Shown one piece after another: positions 1 to 8,320 of a stretch of 64,000 nt of DNA. Made by a program: the position numbers and the translations under genes. Below the pieces are notes generated by a model. It was given only the letters and a program-made list of their open reading frames with translations, was not told the origin of the DNA and did not search any database. Each line of letters begins with the position of its first letter. Position 1 is the stretch's first letter. This stretch comes from JANPIX01 sp031425195 (lineage in GTDB: Bacteria; Pseudomonadota; Alphaproteobacteria; Rhodobacterales; Rhodobacteraceae): NCBI GenBank assembly GCA_031425195.1, contig JANPIX010000026.1:1-64000 (forward strand). The letters run 5' to 3'.

Positions 1-989
1 GCGAACGCCGCCTGACGCGGGGCGGGCAGCGCCGCCATCCGCTCGGCCCATTCGGCGTGGGCCGCAGCACCACGCACGCCTTTCGCCTCCCATGCCGCCT
101 TGATGTCGGCGGGGATGACGAACGGGCCGTGGTCCCAGCCATAGGCGGCGCGGGTGTCGGCGATCAGCGACTTGTCGGTCAGCGCGCCATGCCCCTTGGA
201 CGTATCCTGCGCCGATGATCCCAGCGCGATATGCGTCTTGCAGGCGACCAGCGCCGGACCCTTGCTGCGCTTGGCGGCGGTCAGCGCGCGGTCGATGTCG
301 ACCGGATCGTGTCCGTCACAGGAAAACACATCCCATCCACTGGCCGCAAAGCGCGCCTTCTGGTCGGTCACATCCGAGATCGAAACCTTGCCGTCGATGG
401 TGTTGCCGTTGTCGTCCCACATGACGATCAGCCGCGACAACTGTTGCTTGCCAGCCAGCGCAATCGCCTCCTGACTGACGCCTTCCATCAGACAGCCGTC
501 ACCCGCGATAACCCAGGTGTGGTGATCGACGATCCGGCGGCCCCAATGGGCGCGCATCGACTCCTCGGCGATGGCAAATCCCACCGCGTTGGCAATCCCC
601 TGACCCAGCGGCCCGGTTGTCGTCTCGATCGCGTCGACCAGAAAGTTTTCCGGATGGCCCGCCGTCTTGGAGCCCCACTGCCGGAAGTTCCTGATCTGGT
701 CCAGCGTCATCTCGGCATAGCCCGTCAGGTGCAGCAGGCTGTAGATCAGCATCGACCCATGGCCCGCCGACAGGATGAACCGGTCACGGTTCGGCCAGTG
801 CGGCTCGGTCGGGTCAAAGTTCATGTGTTTTTCAAACAGCACGGTTGCCACATCGGCCATGCCCATCGGCATGCCGGAATGCCCGGAATTCGCGGCCGCC
901 ACGGCATCGAGCGTCAGGACACGGATGGCACAGGCCTTCTTCCAGTGATCGGGATGTTGGGCGCGAAGCGAGGTGATGTCCACGGTCAT
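1..989 (-). CDS. tkt: transketolase, N-terminal part (runs off the window)
   Basis: Transketolase transfers two-carbon units between sugar phosphates in the pentose phosphate and Calvin pathways, using thiamine diphosphate. About 329 N-terminal residues are present; the C-terminal half lies beyond base 1. The protein starts MTVDITSLRAQHPDHW. It shows GHSGMPMG near residue 36 (cofactor-binding His), GHGSMLIY near 76, and the thiamine diphosphate motif GDG at 163-165 followed by DDNGNTIDG near 192. The ATG is the first in-frame start before family homology begins. The gene diverges from the zapA group across about 200 bases. The family call is firm; the paralogue is not resolved. Confidence 0.93.
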   Translation of the reverse strand, partial: MTVDITSLRAQHPDHWKKACAIRVLTLDAVAAANSGHSGMPMGMADVATVLFEKHMNFDPTEPHWPNRDRFILSAGHGSMLIYSLLHLTGYAEMTLDQIRNFRQWGSKTAGHPENFLVDAIETTTGPLGQGIANAVGFAIAEESMRAHWGRRIVDHHTWVIAGDGCLMEGVSQEAIALAGKQQLSRLIVMWDDNGNTIDGKVSISDVTDQKARFAASGWDVFSCDGHDPVDIDRALTAAKRSKGPALVACKTHIALGSSAQDTSKGHGALTDKSLIADTRAAYGWDHGPFVIPADIKAAWEAKGVRGAAAHAEWAERMAALPAPRQAAF

Positions 990-1195
990 GTCCTTCGTTC
1001 GGAAACAGGGGTCCAGCGTCAATATCAGCCTGACAGGCAAGATCAAGCGCGCCTCGCAAGGCATTGGCAGGAAAGGGGGCGCAATTCCGCACGTGATTGG
1101 CTAAAATCGCCCAACGGCCCCTGCAACGCGATTCGGAACAGGTTCGAATCGGCGGCAATCCATCAGGACCAGAACCAAGGGAACAAGGCACCCGG

Positions 1196-1726
1196 ATGAG
1201 CGAAATCGAAGATTTTCAAGCCCGCATTGCGGCAGCCTTGGACAGGATCGGTCAGGGTGTTGACCGGTTCCGTCAGGGCACCAGCACAGCGGCTCCGGCA
1301 CCTGTTCAACCCGCCCCGGCTCCAGATACTGGCGCAAAGGCGGCAGAGCTTGAAAAACTCCGCGTGGCCTTGGCGGCGGAACGTGCAACGAATGTGCAGT
1401 TGACCGAACGACTGCGCGCCGTGAAAGACCGCGATGGCCAGACGCAGCACAACCTTGAGGCTCGGGTCGACGTCATGACCCGTCAGCTTGACGTACAGGG
1501 TCTGGAGATGCAGCGCCTGCGCAAGACAACGGCGCAACTGCGCGATCAGGTGCGCGTCCTGCACGAGGCCGCTGCGGCGGGCACGGTGGATGCCAGCATG
1601 ATCAACAAGGCGATGCTGGTGGAACTGGAAGCGCTGCGCGCTATTCGCGCCTCGGAAAGTGCGGAACTGGATGAAATCTTGTCGGAATTGACCCCCTTTG
1701 TGCGGGCAGAGGTGCAGGATGCCTGA
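1196..1726 (+). CDS. coiled-coil protein encoded with zapA (hypothetical)
   Basis: A 176-residue protein of unassigned function. Residues about 30-55 are a Pro/Ala-rich linker (TAAPAPVQPAPAPD). From about residue 55 to 145 the sequence is charged and heptad-like (KAAELEKLRVALAAERAT onward), so a long coiled coil is likely. There is no signal peptide or membrane segment. The ATG at 1196 was chosen over an earlier in-frame start because the protein then begins MSEIEDFQARIAAALDRI, a clean amphipathic helix. Its 3' end overlaps zapA by 8 bases, so the two are probably co-translated. A ZapB-like or other Z-ring accessory role is inferred from context only. Confidence 0.72.
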   Translation: MSEIEDFQARIAAALDRIGQGVDRFRQGTSTAAPAPVQPAPAPDTGAKAAELEKLRVALAAERATNVQLTERLRAVKDRDGQTQHNLEARVDVMTRQLDVQGLEMQRLRKTTAQLRDQVRVLHEAAAAGTVDASMINKAMLVELEALRAIRASESAELDEILSELTPFVRAEVQDA

Positions 1727-2090
1727 TCTGGATATCACCATCGGCGGGCGCGTGTTTCAGGTGGCCTGTCAGGCGGGCGAAGAACCGTTTCTGACGGCAG
1801 CGGCCAACATGCTTGATACCGAAGCACAGCCCCTGATCGCGCAGATGGGCCGGATGCCCGAAGTGCGCATGCTTTTGATGGCGGGCCTCATGCTGGCGGA
1901 CAAGACCGCCGCCGTGGAGGACGAGGCCAAGGGCCTTCGCGCCCGCCTTGCCGAACTCGAAGGGCGCGGCCCCGAACAGGTAGAGGTGGCGCGCATCCCA
2001 AAGGCGGTCAGCGACACATTGGCCGAACTTGCCGCCAGGGCAGAGGCGCTTGCCGCCACTGTCGAAGAAAAGACGGCACGAAATGGGTAA
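1719..2090 (+). CDS. zapA: cell division protein ZapA
   Basis: ZapA is a small cytoplasmic protein that bundles FtsZ filaments at mid-cell. The 123-residue product opens MPDLDITIGGRVFQVACQAG, the N-terminal beta-strand pattern of the family. It continues with EEPFLTAAANMLDTEA and the conserved helix around MPEVRMLLMAGLMLADK, then a C-terminal helical dimerisation region. The ATG lies inside the end of the upstream coiled-coil gene. The downstream MliC-like gene starts inside the zapA stop region (ATGGGTAA, 8-base overlap). The three genes therefore form a tightly coupled unit. Length and motif fit short alphaproteobacterial ZapA. Confidence 0.85.
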   Translation: MPDLDITIGGRVFQVACQAGEEPFLTAAANMLDTEAQPLIAQMGRMPEVRMLLMAGLMLADKTAAVEDEAKGLRARLAELEGRGPEQVEVARIPKAVSDTLAELAARAEALAATVEEKTARNG

Positions 2091-2421
2091 ACTTCTGATG
2101 GCGGCGATCATCCTTGCCCCGTGCACCGGTCATGCGGCCCTTGACCTTACCACGATGCGCTATCTGTGCGAACGCGGTGTGGAAGTGCCGGTGAATTACG
2201 TGAACGACGGCGATGCCGAAGGGATCGTCAGCCTTGTGGTGGATGGCAGGTTGATTGCGCTATACCGCGAACAGTCTGACGCTGGCGCGCGGTACGCTTG
2301 GCCGTCAGATGGTTCGGGCTATGTCTGGCAGACCGAAGGCGACAGCGCGACGCTGCTTTGGAAGGATGGAGAAACCGCGACGGAAACGCCGATCCTGACC
2401 CAATGCAAGGTGGCAGCGTAA
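2083..2421 (+). CDS. MliC-family lysozyme inhibitor-like protein
   Basis: A 112-residue exported protein. Residues 1-17 (MGKLLMAAIILAPCTGHA) form a signal peptide. Cys14 is not in a canonical lipobox, so whether it is lipidated is uncertain. The mature part matches the MliC (C-type lysozyme inhibitor) layout: YLCERGVEVPVNYVND, then LVVDGRLIALYREQSDAGARYAWPSDGSGYVW, and a final Cys in ILTQCKV. The two cysteines probably form the family disulfide. Established function of the family is periplasmic inhibition of c-type lysozyme. The start at 2083 was chosen because it gives the signal peptide and overlaps the zapA stop. It converges with grxD 10 bases away. Confidence 0.7.
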   Translation: MGKLLMAAIILAPCTGHAALDLTTMRYLCERGVEVPVNYVNDGDAEGIVSLVVDGRLIALYREQSDAGARYAWPSDGSGYVWQTEGDSATLLWKDGETATETPILTQCKVAA

Positions 2422-2431
2422 CGCCAAAGTA

Positions 2432-2791
2432 TCAGGCGTTGGCCGCGCGGATCTTTTCCGACGCGTCCTTGTCGAAGGCAACGCCCTTGGCCGCGAACAA
2501 CTGGTCAAGCTCGCCCGACAACGTCATTTCGGTGACGATATCGCAACCGCCCACGAACTCGCCTTTGACGTAAAGCTGCGGAATGGTGGGCCAGTCACTG
2601 AAATCCTTGATCCCCTGACGGATTTCAGCGTCCGCCAGAACGTTCACATCGGCAAAATCCACGCCCATGAAGTTCAGAACACCTGCCACACGGGATGAAA
2701 ACCCGCACTGCGGCATCATCTTCGTGCCCTTCATGAACAGCACGACATCGTTCGTTTCGATGGTTGTTTTGATCTGGTCTACTGCGGTCAT
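2432..2791 (-). CDS. grxD: monothiol glutaredoxin Grx4/GrxD family
   Basis: A 119-residue monothiol glutaredoxin that carries or transfers [2Fe-2S] clusters, usually as a complex with BolA. The CGFS active site is visible in MMPQCGFSSRVAGVL near residues 28-32. The glutathione-binding WPTIPQLYVKGEFVGGCDI segment follows near residue 67. Full family length. It lies just downstream of bolA on the same strand, about 38 bases apart, which fits the established Grx4-BolA partnership in iron sensing and Fe-S trafficking. Confidence 0.95.
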   Translation of the reverse strand: MTAVDQIKTTIETNDVVLFMKGTKMMPQCGFSSRVAGVLNFMGVDFADVNVLADAEIRQGIKDFSDWPTIPQLYVKGEFVGGCDIVTEMTLSGELDQLFAAKGVAFDKDASEKIRAANA

Positions 2792-2829
2792 CTTCTATCC
2801 TGTCTGGCGGCCTGTTGGCCTGCCCTCTG

Positions 2830-3072
2830 TCACTCAGGCACCTTGGTTGTCAGCGCCAAGGCATGCAATTCACCCTGCGCCCCGTCCATCTTGCCCTTCA
2901 GGCTGGCATAAACGGCGCGCTGCTGTTGAACGCGGTTCATCCCGCGAAAACTTTCGTCGATCACTTCGGCTGCCCAATGGTTTCCGTCGCCTGCAAGATC
3001 CGTGATCGTGACTTTGGCCGCAGGAAAGCTGGCCCGGATCAGGGTTTCGATATCACGCGCTTCCATCGGCAT
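2830..3072 (-). CDS. bolA: BolA family protein
   Basis: An 80-residue BolA/IbaG-type protein. The sequence MEARDIETLIRASFPAAK is followed by VTITDLAGDGNHWAAEVIDESFRG (the conserved loop-strand with His) and by MNRVQQQRAVYASLKGKM with a C-terminal ELHALALTT. Starts at 3072 and 3066 are both possible. 3072 was chosen because AGGAGG sits six bases before it. BolA proteins bind a [2Fe-2S] cluster together with CGFS glutaredoxins, and grxD is the next gene. The pair is probably transcribed together. Confidence 0.92.
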   Translation of the reverse strand: MPMEARDIETLIRASFPAAKVTITDLAGDGNHWAAEVIDESFRGMNRVQQQRAVYASLKGKMDGAQGELHALALTTKVPE

Positions 3073-3156
3073 CGGCAGCCTCCTCGTTCGGTACAAATCT
3101 AGGCGCAACCCCCGCGACCTGCAAGTCGCGGCAACCGTTTCATCGCGCAGAATTGG

Positions 3157-5313
3157 CTAGACGCCCACCGCCTTGGCAAAGGCCGTGCGGTACAGCGTCG
3201 AAAGTTCGGCCAATGGCGCGAATTTCCCGCCAAAATCGACCGTATCACCACCAAAGCGCCCGACGATGGTGACCGGAATGTCACCGGCAGCGGAGATGAT
3301 GGCCTGCGCGTCTTTGGGCGAGGCTGCAATCAGATACCTCGCCTGATCTTCACCGAACAGGGCAGGGATGTCGCCTGCGTCCAAGGCCAGACCCAACCCC
3401 GCGCCCTCGGCCATCTCGAACGCGGCCAGCGCCAGACCGCCATCGGACAAATCGCTGCAGGACCGGATGTTCATGCGCATCCGTCGCACAAACTCGCCGT
3501 GCGAACGCTCTGCCACCAGATCGACGGGCGGCGCATCGCCGTCTTCGATGCCAAACGCCTCGGCGAGCAGGGCCGATTGCCCCAGATGCCCGCGCGTCGC
3601 ACCGATCAACACCGCCACATCCCCCGCCACGGGCCGCCCGGCGATCAGATCGTCAAGCGTGGCCAGAATGCCAACCGCGCCAATGGTCGGCGTGGGCAGA
3701 ATACCAACCCCATCGGTTTCGTTGTAAAGGCTGACGTTGCCCGACACGATGGGCATATCAAGCGCGATACACGCCTGCCCGATGCCCTGAATGGCGCCCA
3801 CCATCTGCCCCATGATTTCGGGTTTTTCCGGGTTGCCGAAATTCAGATTGTCTGTTGTCGCCAAAGGCTTGGCCCCGACAGCGCAGAGATTGCGATAGGC
3901 TTCGGCCACCGCCTGTTTGCCACCCTCCACCGGGTTCGCCTTGACATAACGCGGTGTCACGTCCGACGTGAAGGCAAGTGCCTTGCCCGTGCCGTGCACC
4001 CGGACGATACCCGCGCCAGCGCCCGGCGTCAGCACGGTATCGGCCATCACCTGACTGTCATACTGTTCCCAGACCCAGGCCTTGTGCGCATAGGACGGGC
4101 TGCCCAAAAGCGCGCGCAGCGCGTCCATCGGGTCAATCGCCGGAACCGGCCCTAGGGGCGCGGCAGGCGGCGTTGGCGTCCAGGGCCGGTCGTATTCCGG
4201 CGCGTTCCCGGACAGGGCCTTCAGCGGCAGATCCGCCTTCACCTCGTTCCCCAGCATGATCAGAAAGCGGTCTTCGGCAATCGTTTCGCCCACAATCGCA
4301 AAGTCGAGATCCCATTTGTCAAAGATCGCCTTCGCGACAGCCTCTTTCTCGGGCCGCAGCACCATCAGCATGCGCTCCTGCGACTCCGACAGCATCATTT
4401 CATAGGCCGTCATTCCTGTTTCGCGCACTGGCACGCGCGACAGATCAAGCCGGATGCCCAGATTGCCCTTGTCGCCCATCTCCACCGCCGAACAGGTCAG
4501 ACCCGCGGCACCCATATCCTGAATGGAAATTACCGCGCCCGATTGCATCAGCTCCAGACAGGCCTCCAGCAACCGCTTTTCCGTGAACGGGTCACCAACC
4601 TGCACCGTGGGGCGCTTGTCCTCGATCGTGTCATCGAATTCGGCGCTGGCCATTGTGGCCCCGCCCACGCCATCGCGCCCCGTCTTGGCCCCAAGATAGA
4701 CGACCGGCATCCCCACGCCCGAGGCGACCGAATAGAAAATCTTGTCCACATCCGCCAACCCGGCGGCAAAGGCATTCACAAGGCAGTTGCCGTTGTAACT
4801 GCGGTGAAACCGCACCTCGCCACCAACTGTCGGCACACCAAAGGCGTTGCCATAGCTTCCAACGCCTTCAACCACACCCTTGACGATATGCGCGGTCTTC
4901 GGATGCGACGGCAAACCGAACGACAGCGCATTCATGGCGGCAATCGGCCTTGCCCCCATGGTGAAGACATCCCGCAAGATGCCCCCAACGCCCGTAGCCG
5001 CACCCTGATGCGGTTCGATGTAAGACGGGTGATTGTGGCTTTCCATCTTGAAGATGACGGCCTGTCCGTCACCGATATCAACCACACCTGCGTTTTCGCC
5101 CGGCCCGCAGATCACCTGCGGCCCCGTCGTGGGCAAGGTGCGCAGCCACCGTTTCGACGATTTGTAGGAACAATGTTCGTTCCACATCGCGCTGAAGATG
5201 CCCAGTTCGGTGAACGTCGGTTCGCGCCCGATAATGCCCAAAAGGCGGGCATATTCGTCCGGCTTCATCCCATGCGCTGCAATCAGTTCGGCTGTGATCG
5301 CGGGTTCGGTCAT
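3157..5313 (-). CDS. purL: phosphoribosylformylglycinamidine synthase, large subunit
   Basis: PurL converts FGAR, ATP and glutamine-derived ammonia to FGAM in purine synthesis. It is the short 718-residue form that works with separate PurS and PurQ. Motifs seen: MWNEHCSYKSSKRWL near residue 45, the ATP-site GDGQAVIFKMESHNHPSYIEP near 85, and GVGGILRDVFTMGARPIA near 112. A second PurM-like half begins near residue 420. The ATG at 5313 is preceded by GGAG at a spacing of seven and gives the family N-terminus MTEPAITAELIAAHG; the open frame extends further upstream without homology. purS and purQ are not adjacent downstream here; bolA and grxD follow instead. Confidence 0.95.
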   Translation of the reverse strand: MTEPAITAELIAAHGMKPDEYARLLGIIGREPTFTELGIFSAMWNEHCSYKSSKRWLRTLPTTGPQVICGPGENAGVVDIGDGQAVIFKMESHNHPSYIEPHQGAATGVGGILRDVFTMGARPIAAMNALSFGLPSHPKTAHIVKGVVEGVGSYGNAFGVPTVGGEVRFHRSYNGNCLVNAFAAGLADVDKIFYSVASGVGMPVVYLGAKTGRDGVGGATMASAEFDDTIEDKRPTVQVGDPFTEKRLLEACLELMQSGAVISIQDMGAAGLTCSAVEMGDKGNLGIRLDLSRVPVRETGMTAYEMMLSESQERMLMVLRPEKEAVAKAIFDKWDLDFAIVGETIAEDRFLIMLGNEVKADLPLKALSGNAPEYDRPWTPTPPAAPLGPVPAIDPMDALRALLGSPSYAHKAWVWEQYDSQVMADTVLTPGAGAGIVRVHGTGKALAFTSDVTPRYVKANPVEGGKQAVAEAYRNLCAVGAKPLATTDNLNFGNPEKPEIMGQMVGAIQGIGQACIALDMPIVSGNVSLYNETDGVGILPTPTIGAVGILATLDDLIAGRPVAGDVAVLIGATRGHLGQSALLAEAFGIEDGDAPPVDLVAERSHGEFVRRMRMNIRSCSDLSDGGLALAAFEMAEGAGLGLALDAGDIPALFGEDQARYLIAASPKDAQAIISAAGDIPVTIVGRFGGDTVDFGGKFAPLAELSTLYRTAFAKAVGV

Positions 5314-5487
5314 GGCAATCTCCGGCTGGATATGCGGCGTCATAGGCGATTGGGGGGGGCACGAAAAGCGCTGGCGCGAAAAAACACGGTGGCAAATCAC
5401 ATTTTTTTTGCCGGCCATGTCGAAAACGGCAAAGCTGCATCGTCCTTGGGATGTCGAAACCCTGAAAACCTTAAAAAAGGAAACCTG

Positions 5488-5880
5488 ATGAGCTTTGTTG
5501 TTACGCCGCTTTACGCCCTGCCTTTGGCCGTAATCTTTATGGCGCTTTGGTTCCGTGTCAGTTCCGTTCGTGGTGCCACTGGCGTGTCTTTTGGCGATGC
5601 AGGAAACATGGTCTTGCTGCACCGCATGCGCCAGCATGGCAACTTTATTGAATGGGTGCCCTTTGTGCTCATCCTGATGATCCTTGCCGAGGGCATGGAC
5701 ACACCTGCAATCTATCTCCACATTTCCGGGGCGCTGCTTCTGATCGGGCGGATAGCGCATCCCTTTGGTCTGAAGGACGGCAATGCAGCCCACCCGCTGC
5801 GGTATGTCGGCAACGGGACCAACCTTCTTGCGACGCTGAACCTGATGGTTTGCCTTGGCGCCAACATTCTCGGCCTCTGA
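5488..5880 (+). CDS. MAPEG-family membrane protein
   Basis: A 130-residue integral membrane protein of the MAPEG superfamily (membrane-associated proteins in eicosanoid and glutathione metabolism). About four hydrophobic segments are visible, with the family motif region HRMRQHGNFIEWVPFVLILMI near residues 45-65 and a closing ATLNLMVCLGANILGL. The ATG follows an AAAAAAGGAAA leader. It diverges from purL. The next gene (DGPF/YCII) starts 29 bases downstream on the same strand, so these may share a transcript. The substrate cannot be read from sequence. Confidence 0.82.
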   Translation: MSFVVTPLYALPLAVIFMALWFRVSSVRGATGVSFGDAGNMVLLHRMRQHGNFIEWVPFVLILMILAEGMDTPAIYLHISGALLLIGRIAHPFGLKDGNAAHPLRYVGNGTNLLATLNLMVCLGANILGL

Positions 5881-5909
5881 AAATCCAACTTATCCCAAGG
5901 ACAAACATC

Positions 5910-6266
5910 ATGAAATACATGCTTCTGATCTATTCTGACCCGACCCGTGAACCCGCCTATGGCACCCCGGAATTTCAGGCGATGATGGGCGGCTATTTCA
6001 CTTTCAACGAAAAGCTGAAGGGCGACGGTGTCAGCTGGGACGGCGACGCTTTGAAAGGCATTGAAACCGCGACCAGCCTGCGGATCAAGGCTGGCAAGGT
6101 GGAAACCATGGACGGGCCCTTTGCCGAAACCCGCGAACATCTGGGGGGCTATTAAATTCTGGATGTTGCCGATCTGGACACCGCCCTGCATTACGCGGCG
6201 TTGATCCCCTCGGCAGGCTTTGGCACCGTCGAGGTGCGGCCGCTGATGACGTATTCGGCGGGCTGA
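5910..6266 (+). pseudogene. DGPF/YCII-domain protein interrupted by an in-frame stop
   Basis: The reading frame encodes a complete 118-residue YCII-related (DGPF) protein except for a TAA at codon 82 (6153-6155). Before it: MKYMLLIYSDPTREPAYG to MDGPFAETREHLGGY. After it, in the same frame, ILDVADLDTALHYAALIPS and GTVEVRPLMTYSAG, ending at TGA 6264-6266. The family normally has a second aromatic residue after GGY, so a single change from a Tyr codon (TAT or TAC) explains the stop. No frameshift or other decay is visible. DGPF proteins are established genomic partners of ECF42 sigma factors, and that gene starts 3 bases after the TGA. It is either a recent nonsense mutation, a sequencing error or read-through. 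Confidence 0.85.
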
Positions 6267-6269
6267 ACC

Positions 6270-7496
6270 GTGACAGGGGCATCCAGCGCCTTGGCGATTA
6301 ATCGTCTGCTGGATCAGTTGATGCGCGAAGACCGGGGGCGGCTGATGGCCGCCCTTGTGTCGCGTCTGCACGACCTGCAACGGGCCGAAGATGCGCTTCA
6401 GGATGCGATGGCATCCGCCCTTGTGCATTGGGCGCGCAATGGTTTGCCCGCCTCTCCCAAAAGCTGGCTGTTGCAGGTGGCGTGGCGCAAGGCGCTGGAC
6501 AGGATAAGGCGGGGCGATACCGAACAGCGCGGGCAGGCCGATCTGCTGATCCGCTCTGATGAGGCGCAGGAAGAAGGCGAAGACATTCCCGACCATCGTC
6601 TGCGGCTGATCTTTACCTGTTGCCATCCGTCGCTTGAGGGAAAAAGCCGCGTTGCCCTGACATTGCGCGCCGTCTGCGGGCTTGCAACGGGGCAGATTGC
6701 ACAGGTGTTTCTGGATGCCGAACCCACAATGGGCCAGCGCCTTTCCCGCGCCAAGGCAAAGATTGCCGGGGCCGGAATCGCATATCAGGTGCCCAGGGCA
6801 GACGCCTGGGGGGAACGGCTTAATTCCGTTCTGACGGTGATCTATCTGATCTTCACTGCAGGCTATACCGCCGGGCCGGTCGGCGGGCGTGATTTATGTG
6901 AGGAGGCGATTTATCTGGCGCGTTTAGTGAACGATCTGCGCAGGGACGATGCCGAAATAGAGGGGGCGTTGGCGTTGCTGCTGCTGACCCATGCCCGTCG
7001 GGCGGCGCGGGTGGACAGTCACGGCGCAACCGTGCCCCCGGCGGATCAGAACCGCGCCCTTTGGGACAAGGGTCAGATTGGCGAAGGCCAGTTCTGGCTG
7101 GATCGTGCGATGATACGCCGCGCGGCAGGGCCTTTCCAGATCAAGGCGGCGATTGCCGCCTTGCAATCGGCTGAATTCGCGCCCGTCGACTGGGCACAGA
7201 TTGCGGCGCTCTATCAGGCGTTGCCACGTTGGGAGCCGACCCCAGTGGTGCGGCTCAATCTCGCGGTCGCTGTTGCCGAAAGCGGCCAGTTGGAACAGGG
7301 GTTGGCGTCACTTGCCCTTCTGGAACCTGACCTGTCGGATTTTCAGCCTTGGCACTCTGCCTGTGCCGCACTCCTGTCACGCAACGGCGACGCCAAGGCC
7401 GCCCGCGCAGCTTATGCACAGGCCATAGCGCGAACTGACAATGCCGCAGATGCGGCGTTCCTGCTTCAGCGCTGTGAAAACCTGAATGCGCGCTAA
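6270..7496 (+). CDS. ECF42-type RNA polymerase sigma factor with C-terminal TPR-like extension
   Basis: A 408-residue extracytoplasmic-function sigma factor, about twice the usual ECF length. Sigma region 2 is seen around DLQRAEDALQDAMASALVHW (residues 31-50) and WLLQVAWRKALDRIRRG. Region 4 is near LRLIFTCCHPSLEGKSRVAL and LSRAKAKIAG. The remaining 200 residues form a helical C-terminal domain (LNLAVAVAESGQLEQGLASL, AARAAYAQAIARTDNAADA), as known for ECF42. The start is GTG at 6270, 3 bases after the DGPF gene, suggesting translational coupling that the upstream stop codon may disturb. No anti-sigma gene is adjacent; ECF42 is thought to be controlled through its own C-terminus. Confidence 0.88.
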   Translation: MTGASSALAINRLLDQLMREDRGRLMAALVSRLHDLQRAEDALQDAMASALVHWARNGLPASPKSWLLQVAWRKALDRIRRGDTEQRGQADLLIRSDEAQEEGEDIPDHRLRLIFTCCHPSLEGKSRVALTLRAVCGLATGQIAQVFLDAEPTMGQRLSRAKAKIAGAGIAYQVPRADAWGERLNSVLTVIYLIFTAGYTAGPVGGRDLCEEAIYLARLVNDLRRDDAEIEGALALLLLTHARRAARVDSHGATVPPADQNRALWDKGQIGEGQFWLDRAMIRRAAGPFQIKAAIAALQSAEFAPVDWAQIAALYQALPRWEPTPVVRLNLAVAVAESGQLEQGLASLALLEPDLSDFQPWHSACAALLSRNGDAKAARAAYAQAIARTDNAADAAFLLQRCENLNAR

Positions 7497-7515
7497 AGCG
7501 TGGCCCGCCCAATAA

Positions 7516-7541
7516 AAAGGCCGGGCAAGCGCCCGGCCTTT
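7516..7541 (-). terminator. intrinsic terminator, possibly bidirectional
   Basis: Perfect 11-bp stem (AAAGGCCGGGC / GCCCGGCCTTT) with a 4-base loop between the convergent sigma-factor and PRC-barrel genes. The longer T-tract is on the minus strand, so it mainly ends the PRC-barrel transcript. It may also stop the sigma transcript weakly. Confidence 0.85.
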
Positions 7542-7559
7542 CGTCAGATCACAGCGGCA

Positions 7560-8213
7560 TTACAGTGCAGCAAGCGCCGCGTTCAACTCTTCGATTGACC
7601 AGTACAGTTGCACCACCCCGTCCGAAGTCAGATTCGGGTCGATGGTCACGGTAAAGCGCCCTTCGGTCGGCGTGCCACCATTGGCAAGCACCACAAGCGT
7701 GGTGCGGTCGCCGTCCATGCGAATGACATTTTCGACGACACCGATCCGCGCGCCGGTCGAATCGACAACGTCATCTGCCGTGAATTCCGAATTTTCGATC
7801 AGGACAGATGCTGGTGTCGACGGGGCCGAGGGCGTCGGCGCAGATGCAACCTGATCGCCTGTCGCAGGGCCGGTGGAATCGTCCGTCGATTCAAAAATCG
7901 GATCATCCGGGCTCAAGGTCGGATTGGCGTCAGGCGCAGAGGCAACCTGATCGCCGGTGTCGGCACCCGTGGAATCATCGGTTGATTCAAAGACCGGATC
8001 ATCGGGGCTTAGCGTCGAATTGGCTGTCGGTGCCGACGTTGCGCCATCAGCGCTGGCCGGGCCGGTTGTACCATCGTCCACATCGTCCGACGGAACCATG
8101 CCTGCCGTGTAAACGCCCAGCGTCGCCGTCTGGTCCAGCACCAGCGCCTGCGCGGGAAGGGCGGTGAACGCAATGATCGCTGTCGAAGTCAGAAGTTTTT
8201 GAAAGGGTGTCAT
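7560..8213 (-). CDS. exported PRC-barrel-domain protein with acidic tandem repeats
   Basis: A 217-residue protein with a signal peptide (residues 1-23, ending ALPAQA). Residues 42-135 are low-complexity, Asp/Ser/Thr/Pro-rich. They include a 32-residue unit (TLSPDDPVFESTDDSTG and on) at 67-98 that is repeated almost exactly at 99-127. The C-terminus from about 137 (SVLIENSEFTADDVVDSTG to the TTLVVLANGG strand) resembles a PRC-barrel. The protein is probably periplasmic or envelope-associated; its function is unknown. It is single-gene, flanked by terminators on both sides. The repeat DNA (about 7833-8015) could vary in copy number between strains. Confidence 0.72.
   Translation of the reverse strand: MTPFQKLLTSTAIIAFTALPAQALVLDQTATLGVYTAGMVPSDDVDDGTTGPASADGATSAPTANSTLSPDDPVFESTDDSTGADTGDQVASAPDANPTLSPDDPIFESTDDSTGPATGDQVASAPTPSAPSTPASVLIENSEFTADDVVDSTGARIGVVENVIRMDGDRTTLVVLANGGTPTEGRFTVTIDPNLTSDGVVQLYWSIEELNAALAAL
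7833..8015 (-). repeat. 96-base in-frame tandem repeat (about 1.9 copies)
   Basis: Two near-identical units encode the 32-residue acidic segment of the PRC-barrel protein. Each unit carries SPDDP, FESTDDSTG and TGDQVASAP. The second copy is shortened at its end where the Ser/Pro linker begins. Differences are mostly third-base or conservative. Confidence 0.8.
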
Positions 8214-8320
8214 GGGATACCTCTTGCCTTGTGCTTGGTCCGTTCAGGCCGAACGGTCCTTCGCAATGCAAACGCGGGCTCATGCCTTGGGTTCCCGCGC
8301 GGTAATCGCCCACGCTAACC

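Noticed and set aside
5341..5420. Run of eight T residues near GCCGGCC as a terminator between purL and the MAPEG gene
   Set aside because: No stem of useful length precedes the T run on either strand, and both genes start, rather than end, here.
4543..5487. Long plus-strand open frame opposite purL and leading into the MAPEG gene
   Set aside because: It is a shadow of the purL coding strand. Only the last 130 residues (from 5488) encode a plausible protein.
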